DNA of 64,000 bases, from contig JBCCHF010000017.1 in NCBI GenBank assembly GCA_039028895.1, positions 1 to 64,000 of the forward strand, read 5' to 3'. A program made the translations under genes and the position numbers. The notes under the pieces were generated by a model that saw nothing but the letters and a program-made list of their open reading frames with translations, had not been told where the DNA came from and ran no database searches. Origin of the DNA: JAHDCJ01 sp039028895. Lineage in GTDB: Bacteria; Bacteroidota; Bacteroidia; Chitinophagales; Saprospiraceae. Shown piece after piece: positions 58,651 to 64,000 of the stretch (position 1 is the stretch's first letter; every line of letters starts with the position of its first letter).

Positions 58651-58684
58651 GCCCTGTAACTTGATTGTTGCAGGGCTTTTTTTA
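58651..58684 (+). terminator. Strong terminator after the DUF1761 gene
   Basis: GCCCTGTAAC (58651-58660) pairs with GTTGCAGGGC (58667-58676) with one wobble pair over a 6-base loop, followed by a run of seven T. Confidence 0.92.
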
Positions 58685-58728
58685 TCTTGGAACGGTATTT
58701 GACTAACCCCGAATAAAACCTCAAAGAC

Positions 58729-59610
58729 ATGAAACTTCCCTTCTTCACATTTCTTTTTCTTTTGTTTTCAACAAGTTTTTTTGCCCAAAAGACCGGTCAT
58801 ATTGATTACGAATATCTCGGCATTTCTTTTGATACTCCTGAAGGTTGGATGGGCCAGGAGACGGAAACTGGATATATTTTCACTTCCCATACCATTGCAG
58901 GCATGATCATAATACTGCCTCATGATGAGCAACATACGATTGAAGAAGTAGAAGCTTACGCCAATAGTGGCATAAATGAAGGGCCAGGCAATCAGTTAAC
59001 GCTTACCGGAAAATTGGAAAAATTCGGAACCAGGGCAATTGGAGGCGAATTTTCTGGTAAAATTGACTGGACAAAAGTCAATGCTTTTGTTGTCGCAAAA
59101 CTCAATCCTTATGGGAAAGGAGTCACCATTATCTCGACCACAACTCCTGAACAGTATAACGCTAACTATAGGAAATATGCGGTTGAACTCGCCAATAGCA
59201 TTCAATACAAACAAGCAGCCGAATCACAAGCCCTGAAACAATTCAGGCAAGACCTGACAGGTGCCAAAATCAAACATCTCAACACTTTTGGAGATGCGTC
59301 TAACGGCGGCTCTACGAAAATCGAAATGGACCTCTGTGTAAATGGTCGGTTTTCTTATTACTATTCTGCTTTTTCAGGAGCAAATAATGCCAATGAAATA
59401 TCTGACTTTGATATCAGCGTTTCCTCCAATTCTCAGGACAATAAATTAGGCAACTGGGCAATCGAACAAGACGGTCACGGTAATGCATATCTGATCCTTA
59501 ATTGTGAGAATGGCGAAGTGATTGAATATGATCTTTCTTACCAAAACGGAACAGACCTTCATCTCGATGATACGCGTTATTATAATATCGGTCATGCCCA
59601 ATGCTATTAA
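58729..59610 (+). CDS. Secreted protein of unknown function (PsbP/DUF1795-like N-terminal half)
   Basis: This 293-residue protein has a signal peptide (FFTFLFLLFSTSFFAQ). The first 150 residues contain ISFDTPEGWMGQETETGYIF and later an IISTTTPEQYN segment, similar in layout to PsbP/DUF1795-like proteins that contain a 'P-x-gW' strand. The second half is beta-rich and ends with YDLSYQNGTDLHLDDTRYYN. No catalytic motif was recognised. It probably acts in the periplasm or is released. Confidence 0.72.
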   Translation: MKLPFFTFLFLLFSTSFFAQKTGHIDYEYLGISFDTPEGWMGQETETGYIFTSHTIAGMIIILPHDEQHTIEEVEAYANSGINEGPGNQLTLTGKLEKFGTRAIGGEFSGKIDWTKVNAFVVAKLNPYGKGVTIISTTTPEQYNANYRKYAVELANSIQYKQAAESQALKQFRQDLTGAKIKHLNTFGDASNGGSTKIEMDLCVNGRFSYYYSAFSGANNANEISDFDISVSSNSQDNKLGNWAIEQDGHGNAYLILNCENGEVIEYDLSYQNGTDLHLDDTRYYNIGHAQCY

Positions 59611-59686
59611 TCGACAGTACTTCCCTGCAATTTACTAAAATGCTTTTCCATGGGAACTTTGGTACCTTAGATTCAAAGTTATACCT

Positions 59687-59956
59687 ATGGATCTATTTCG
59701 TCTTGGTGTCGATGTTATCGGTTGGGCAGGTTCGGCTATGCTCATCATTGCTTATTGGTTGGTTAGCAAAGGAAAAATCAGTGCCCAATCGTTTATTTAC
59801 CAGTTTTTAAATGCCTTTGGAAGCCTTCTCCTGGTGGTTAACACTTTCTATTATGGGGCCTACCCTTCTTCACTTGTAAATATTATCTGGGTTTTTATAG
59901 GCATATTCTACATTGCAAAAATTCAGAAAAAAGAAGAATCGGTCAATTCGCCATGA
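59687..59956 (+). CDS. CBU_0592-like small membrane protein
   Basis: This 89-residue protein has three predicted membrane helices (LGVDVIGWAGSAMLIIAYWL, QFLNAFGSLLLVVNTFYYGA and LVNIIWVFIGIFYIAKI). This matches the CBU_0592-type family of small integral membrane proteins, whose role is unknown. Its last four bases overlap the start of the GNAT gene (ATGA), so translation is coupled. A short polar tail with KKEESVN follows. Confidence 0.78.
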   Translation: MDLFRLGVDVIGWAGSAMLIIAYWLVSKGKISAQSFIYQFLNAFGSLLLVVNTFYYGAYPSSLVNIIWVFIGIFYIAKIQKKEESVNSP

Positions 59957-60753
59957 AAGGAGTACCATTTACTAAAGATGACTTAAAGTGGATATTGGTC
60001 ATCAAACCGGATGACTGGACTGATTTTACCTCAGCTTTTGAATGGTATATTGAAAATGAAAATTGCCATCCTGTAAAATTCGAAGAGAATGGACAACTCT
60101 TATCTGTTGGCTCAGTAATCATGAATGAAGACTCTGCATGGCTGGGGCATATCATTACACATAAAGAACATCGAAAAAAGGGCCTGGGAACAAAGATGAC
60201 AATGGCCCTCGTCGATATTGCCAGAAATGCAGGAAAGTCAAGCGTTTTTCTTATTGCGACGGATATGGGTCTACCCGTTTACTTAAAATGTGGGTTTGTT
60301 ATTGACTCAAAATATCACGGTTACAACAGACCAGAAGAGTTTCAACCTTTTGAAATTTCTAAAAACATCAGGACATTTGAGCAAAAAGATCTGGATGGTC
60401 TTTTGGCTTTGGATAGAGCAGTATCAGGTGAAGGTCGATCTCATCTTCTTAACGATAACCTTGAGGGTGCAATGGTTTATGATAAAGATACTCATCATGA
60501 AGGCTATTTTCTGCCAAAACTTGGTGACGGCATGATCATAGCCTCAAGTGATCAAGCTGGCCTTGGGCTTATGCAATATCGGCTAAACGAAGTTAAACAT
60601 GCCATTACCCCGGTGGCCAATACTACAGCAATAGACTTCTTGCAGGACAATAAATTTGTTTATACTAAACATTACACCCGCATGTACCTCGGTGAAAAAC
60701 GCAACTGGCAACCGCAGAACCTCTTTAACCGGATTGGTGGTCACCTGGGTTGA
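59953..60753 (+). CDS. GNAT acetyltransferase, double-domain type
   Basis: This 266-residue protein has an N-terminal GNAT fold with acetyl-CoA loop HKEHRKKGLGTKMTMALVD and then YLKCGFVIDSKYHGYNRP, and a C-terminal second GNAT-like domain (RTFEQKDLDGLLALDRAVSG, then TTAIDFLQDNKFVYTKHYTR). The layout resembles the YitH/HolE-like two-domain acetyltransferases (Acetyltransf_18 at the C-terminus). The substrate is unknown. It starts in the overlap with the small membrane protein. Confidence 0.87.
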   Translation: MKGVPFTKDDLKWILVIKPDDWTDFTSAFEWYIENENCHPVKFEENGQLLSVGSVIMNEDSAWLGHIITHKEHRKKGLGTKMTMALVDIARNAGKSSVFLIATDMGLPVYLKCGFVIDSKYHGYNRPEEFQPFEISKNIRTFEQKDLDGLLALDRAVSGEGRSHLLNDNLEGAMVYDKDTHHEGYFLPKLGDGMIIASSDQAGLGLMQYRLNEVKHAITPVANTTAIDFLQDNKFVYTKHYTRMYLGEKRNWQPQNLFNRIGGHLG

Positions 60754-60798
60754 TTTGACCTGTCATTTCGTATATTTAATGAAACAATCCACTTATCT

Positions 60799-61257
60799 AT
60801 GAAATTTACCTGTTCCGTAAATGTCGATCTTCCCCGTGAAAGAGTGATTGAACTTTGGGAAAACCCCGATAACCTGCACCATTGGCAAGATGGATTTATC
60901 AGTATGGAACACATTAGCGGAGCCCCGGGTGCCAAAGATGCCGAATCACTAATGTTATATGACATGGGTCATCGAGGCACCATGGAATTACGTGAAGTCA
61001 TCATCAAAAACGATCTTCCTCATGAGTTTTCGGGCAGGTATATTGGAACTGCCATGGAAAACACCATGCATAACTGGTTTTCGGAATTATCAGATAACAA
61101 GACTGAATGGAAAGCAGAAATCCATTATATCCGACTCAGTGGATTTATGGTCAAGGTAATGGTTTTTTTGATGCCAGGTATGTTTAGAAAACAGGTTCAG
61201 AAATGGATGGATCAATTCAAGGCTTTCGCTGAAAACGCAGAAATTTACGATGCTTAA
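60799..61257 (+). CDS. SRPBCC (START-like) family protein
   Basis: This 152-residue protein begins MKFTCSVNVDLPRERVIELW and has NLHHWQDGFISMEHI, typical of polyketide cyclase/START-type lipid-binding folds, followed by DMGHRGTMELREVIIKNDLP and a C-terminal helix (FRKQVQKWMDQFKAFAENAE). Such proteins bind hydrophobic ligands or act as small hydrolases; the ligand is unknown. The sulfotransferase-like gene begins inside its last eight bases. Confidence 0.88.
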   Translation: MKFTCSVNVDLPRERVIELWENPDNLHHWQDGFISMEHISGAPGAKDAESLMLYDMGHRGTMELREVIIKNDLPHEFSGRYIGTAMENTMHNWFSELSDNKTEWKAEIHYIRLSGFMVKVMVFLMPGMFRKQVQKWMDQFKAFAENAEIYDA

Positions 61258-61891
61258 CAGGCTAATCGAATTTCTTAGATACCGAAATAGAAAAATCTAC
61301 CAATTCAGTCCAGTCAGGTCTGGAAGTACCCTGGTTTTTAACCTCCTCCAAGATCTCTTCCCCAATCACAAGATCATAAAATGCCATAAAATAGAACCCG
61401 ACCTTGCTAATCGATTTCCTGTGGTATCAACATACAGAAATCCTCTGGACACCCTGGCATCCACTTTCCAGGCCCTTGACCTGGAACTAAATGATGGATT
61501 ATTGAAAACCCAGGCTGAAAAACACAAATCCCGCGGGCTGGATAATCTCCTTGAAATTTGGGGTAACCCCAATGTACTCAAATTGCAATATGAATCTTTT
61601 TACAAGGATTTCGATTTAATATTCGATGCTTTCGAATCTTTCTTTAGTATGAGGATCGGTGAGGCAACACGAAAAACCCTTTCCCAAAAATACCATATTG
61701 AAAAAGTCGAAAAAGAAGCCTCAAAATTCAAGGATTTCAAAGCGTTCGATAAAGCCACCCATTGGCATGGGAAGCATATTTCAGAACAAAAAGGAGCAAT
61801 AGGCTATCACGTATCCTACTTTACCGAAGAGCAGGCCGCATTCCTTCAAAAGGAATTCAGGCCTTACCTGGAAAAGCTGGGTTATCTTTAA
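61250..61891 (+). CDS. Sulfotransferase-family protein
   Basis: This 213-residue protein has the 5'-phosphosulphate loop SPVRSGSTLVFNLLQDLF (residues about 20-37) and the 3'-phosphate segment VVSTYRNPLDTLASTF (about 58-73), both features of PAPS-dependent sulfotransferases. A C-terminal helix region contains HWHGKHISEQKGAIGYHVSY. It is shorter than typical members (about 250-300). Acceptor unknown, perhaps a glycan or lipid. Its start overlaps the SRPBCC gene by eight bases, so the two are probably coupled. Confidence 0.82.
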   Translation: MLNRLIEFLRYRNRKIYQFSPVRSGSTLVFNLLQDLFPNHKIIKCHKIEPDLANRFPVVSTYRNPLDTLASTFQALDLELNDGLLKTQAEKHKSRGLDNLLEIWGNPNVLKLQYESFYKDFDLIFDAFESFFSMRIGEATRKTLSQKYHIEKVEKEASKFKDFKAFDKATHWHGKHISEQKGAIGYHVSYFTEEQAAFLQKEFRPYLEKLGYL

Positions 61892-61914
61892 ACTGAATCA
61901 AGGTTTGAATAAAA

Positions 61915-63087
61915 CTACTTCGGCTGGATCAAATCCCACTTGTTACCATAAAGATCTTTGAAGACAGCGACGATGCCATAAACCTCATCTCGCGGAGTAT
62001 CAACAAATTCAACACCCTTCGATTTATAGTCTTCATAATCACGCCAGAAATCATCCGTATGGAGGAAAAGAAATACCCTGCCCCCCGTCTGGTTACCAAT
62101 CGCCGCGGCTTGTTCCTTTCCTGAAGCTTTCGCCAAAAGCAGACTGGTCTCAGAATCACCGGGAGGCAATACGCGTACAAAGCGCTTCCCGGGGGCAATA
62201 GAGGTATCTTCAACCAGGTTGAAATTCAATGTTTCGGTGTAGTATTTAATAGCTTCATCATAGTCTCTGACTACAATGGCAATATTGATGATTTTCTGTT
62301 TCATTTTGTATTCAGCAAAAAAATTAGTGGTCTTGAAAGTCTCGTAACTTTCCTGGTAATTCTTGATTTCAAACAGCCCGTCTTTGACGATTCTGGAAAT
62401 CCGATAATTATCTTTAAGTAGATAGAAGAAATCTTGAAAATAGGTTTTTGAATCGATATTACAGCCTCCAAATTCGAATTGAATAAATCTGATTTTCCCC
62501 GAATTCAACATTTCTGAGGCGCCCTGGAGCGCTTTAAGTTCGTGACCTTCAACATCGAGTTTCAGAAAATGGATCTTTTCAATTTTTTCTGTCTTGCAAA
62601 ACTGGTCAATTGTTTTAAGCTCAACAACTTCTTTATCGGATAAAGATTTCCCAAAGTGGTCGAGATTTCGATTATAGACTGAAGACAATCCGGGACGCTC
62701 AGGATCAGAATAAAGCGTTATTGAGGAGTTGCGATCACCAAATCCAAAGTTCAAAATTTGAAGATTATCAATATCGCCCGAAGTCACTTTTAACGTTGAG
62801 AAGGCCGCTTTTGATGGCTCGAAAGCAAAAATCCTTGCAGCTTTCCCAAAAACCTGGCTGGCCATTTTGGTATATCCGCCATGCATGGCCCCCACATCGA
62901 AAATCGTAACCTGTTTTTCGTTTTTGGTCTTTTCCCTAACATATTTTAAGACTAATTGCTCACCGGTACCTTTTAGACCGGCACCTTCACCAACGTGCAT
63001 TCCGCGCAAAGACAACCGATGCAAGCGCTCGAAGAATGGTTGATACCGCTTCTTCCCGACCAATTGATTTAAAATAAATTTTAGCAA
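61915..63087 (-). CDS. FkbM methyltransferase fused to a VOC/glyoxalase-like domain
   Basis: TTG 63087 begins a 390-residue protein. Residues 1-261 are an FkbM-type SAM methyltransferase (VTIFDVGAMHGGYTKMAS binding SAM, IFAFEPSKAAF, IHFLKLDVEGHELKALQGA, closing TTNFFAEYK). At residue 262 a complete VOC domain starts with its own Met (MKQKIINIAIVVRDYDEAIK, later GNQTGGRVFLFLHTDDFWRD and YGNKWDLIQPK). Each part looks like a whole stand-alone protein, as if a stop codon between them had been lost. FkbM enzymes methylate sugars or peptides; VOC domains bind metals or small molecules, and here the usual first His and last Glu ligands are not evident. It begins directly after the HTH stop (TAATTG). 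Confidence 0.85.
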   Translation of the reverse strand: MLKFILNQLVGKKRYQPFFERLHRLSLRGMHVGEGAGLKGTGEQLVLKYVREKTKNEKQVTIFDVGAMHGGYTKMASQVFGKAARIFAFEPSKAAFSTLKVTSGDIDNLQILNFGFGDRNSSITLYSDPERPGLSSVYNRNLDHFGKSLSDKEVVELKTIDQFCKTEKIEKIHFLKLDVEGHELKALQGASEMLNSGKIRFIQFEFGGCNIDSKTYFQDFFYLLKDNYRISRIVKDGLFEIKNYQESYETFKTTNFFAEYKMKQKIINIAIVVRDYDEAIKYYTETLNFNLVEDTSIAPGKRFVRVLPPGDSETSLLLAKASGKEQAAAIGNQTGGRVFLFLHTDDFWRDYEDYKSKGVEFVDTPRDEVYGIVAVFKDLYGNKWDLIQPK

Positions 63088-63303
63088 TTATATCACCTTA
63101 ACTTCAGAAAACTCAAGAATATCTCCCGGTTGACAATCCAGTTCTCTGCAAATCGCATTTAAGGTGGAAAACCGGATGGCACGAACTTTACCCTTTTTTA
63201 GCAAAGATAGGTTTTTGATAGATACACCTACCCTTCCGGAAAGTTCTGTCAAAGACATTTTCCGCCTGGCCAGCATCACATCAAGATTTACTACAATTGC
63301 CAT
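63088..63303 (-). CDS. YozG-like Cro/CI helix-turn-helix regulator
   Basis: This 71-residue protein is a single HTH of the Cro/CI type: MSLTELSGRVGVSIKNLSLL is the HTH itself and STLNAICRELDCQPGDILEF is the closing part typical of YozG/HTH_26 proteins. It begins 20 bases after the DUF2975 stop; HTH/DUF2975 pairs are widespread and are thought to form a membrane-linked regulation unit. It probably represses its own operon. The next gene (FkbM-VOC) starts in the base after its stop, so it may be in the same transcript. Confidence 0.92.
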   Translation of the reverse strand: MAIVVNLDVMLARRKMSLTELSGRVGVSIKNLSLLKKGKVRAIRFSTLNAICRELDCQPGDILEFSEVKVI

Positions 63304-63323
63304 AGGTTATACGTGTGTATCAT

Positions 63324-63947
63324 TCATACAGTCAGGGCTTCAAATTCCTCGAGATCGGCACCTTTCTTAAAAGCGGAGGCAAAAGCCATAAAGATTAATC
63401 CCAGAAAAATCGCTACGAGATCAATTTCCAGCAAGGAAGGAATGGATTGAACAACGGCATTTGAAATGGTAAACTTACCAGCAAAAACAGCCCCTACGAG
63501 TACATGGATTAAAAATTGATAAACTGCCAATCCTATCGTCAAAACACCGATCCATGTCAGCAACCTTGAGTTGACCTTTTCGAACGGTAATCCGTTATTA
63601 AAGGCTTTCAAGATGCGACCAAAGCAGCAGAGAATACCAATGAAAAAACCAAGGTACAAGACTCCGTGAAAATAACATATGGCCTGGGTCCACGTCCGGT
63701 TTGAAGGTAAAACCTCAAGGTTGGCTTTTTTAACTTCGAAATGCGTGCTCGTGACTTGGTTATCGTGATCGGTTACCTCGTAAAACGCCTCCATGTTTTG
63801 AAGTTTAACGGGTAATTCAAAGGTAGCATTCATACTTTCCGGCATAAGACCAAACAATGCCACTAAACCCATCACCACAAGGTATCCTGCAACAAGCCCG
63901 AAGATGGCTAATGCAAGATTATTAACCAACAAAAGAAGGTTTGACAT
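63324..63947 (-). CDS. DUF2975 membrane protein
   Basis: This 207-residue protein has four predicted membrane segments (LALAIFGLVAGYLVVMGLVA; FHGVLYLGFFIGILCCFG; LLTWIGVLTIGLAVYQFLIH; LVAIFLGLIFMAFASAF) and the typical C-terminal KKGADLEEFEALTV tail. The pairing with a small YozG-like HTH 20 bases downstream is the known arrangement. Its sensory or transport role is unknown. Confidence 0.9.
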   Translation of the reverse strand: MSNLLLLVNNLALAIFGLVAGYLVVMGLVALFGLMPESMNATFELPVKLQNMEAFYEVTDHDNQVTSTHFEVKKANLEVLPSNRTWTQAICYFHGVLYLGFFIGILCCFGRILKAFNNGLPFEKVNSRLLTWIGVLTIGLAVYQFLIHVLVGAVFAGKFTISNAVVQSIPSLLEIDLVAIFLGLIFMAFASAFKKGADLEEFEALTV

Positions 63948-64000
63948 AAATTAGAGTTTTAGAAGCCGGAGGGATATACCAAAATGGTGGTTTGCGGTTG

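Overview
The window is a chromosomal segment of a Bacteroidota bacterium, probably a marine or gliding member of the Cytophagia or Saprospiria (the class is inference). The evidence is Por-type (type IX) secretion C-terminal domains on several proteins, a CHU_C gliding-type C-terminal domain, SprB adhesin repeats, DUF5686, a LytTR response regulator with a His_kinase-type sensor, candidate promoters of the TTTG/TAnnTTTG kind, and no obvious Shine-Dalgarno sequences. No rRNA, tRNA, CRISPR array, transposase or phage gene was seen.

Layout. 1-11760 (minus) is the N-terminal 3,920 codons of one giant cell-surface protein. It has a signal peptide, a lamin-tail-like domain, two jelly-roll-like modules and at least 38 SprB-type repeats, 35 of them in one tandem run with a 76-codon period; the C-terminus lies beyond base 1. 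12021-18691 (minus) is a four-gene operon with overlapping ends: PIG-L deacetylase, a 46-residue membrane protein, a sodium:solute symporter and an acyl-CoA dehydrogenase/oxidase. 18737-21985 holds a HAD phosphatase, ribA, a small lipoprotein and an ATP-grasp enzyme. 22125-27188 is a module marked off by palindromic REP-like repeats. It carries dinB (Pol IV), a DnaE-type polymerase with degraded PHP metal ligands, and a DUF559 endonuclease whose stop codon lies inside a repeat.

27187-38901 contains a type IX cargo protein, a DUF5686 protein, a lipoprotein cytochrome c, a MocA-like nucleotidyltransferase, a small outer-membrane protein, a metallophosphoesterase, a GT2 glycosyltransferase, a serine hydrolase and a LytTR two-component system. 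Divergent from the sensor kinase is an M43 metalloprotease (39253-41817) with one SprB repeat. The shared 351-base gap holds a perfect 15-base direct repeat with a 21-base period directly upstream of a candidate promoter, which looks like a response-regulator site. 42083-43415 is a PhzF/GNAT pair between similar hairpins. 43513-56127 holds a large type IX cargo protein with a small lipoprotein, a GT9 glycosyltransferase, a ligand-sensing beta-propeller histidine kinase, an IgGFc-binding/PKD/CHU_C protein and a GH9 cellulase.

56642-63947 contains a serine hydrolase with TPRs, DUF1761, a secreted protein of unknown role, a tightly packed run (CBU_0592-like, GNAT, SRPBCC, sulfotransferase), an FkbM methyltransferase fused to a VOC domain, and a HTH/DUF2975 pair. 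Overall the region is rich in surface, secreted and regulatory genes. The parts most worth following up are the repeat-bounded polymerase/nuclease module, the direct-repeat operator beside the LytTR system, the unlisted small protein in the symporter operon, and the architecture of the giant adhesin.
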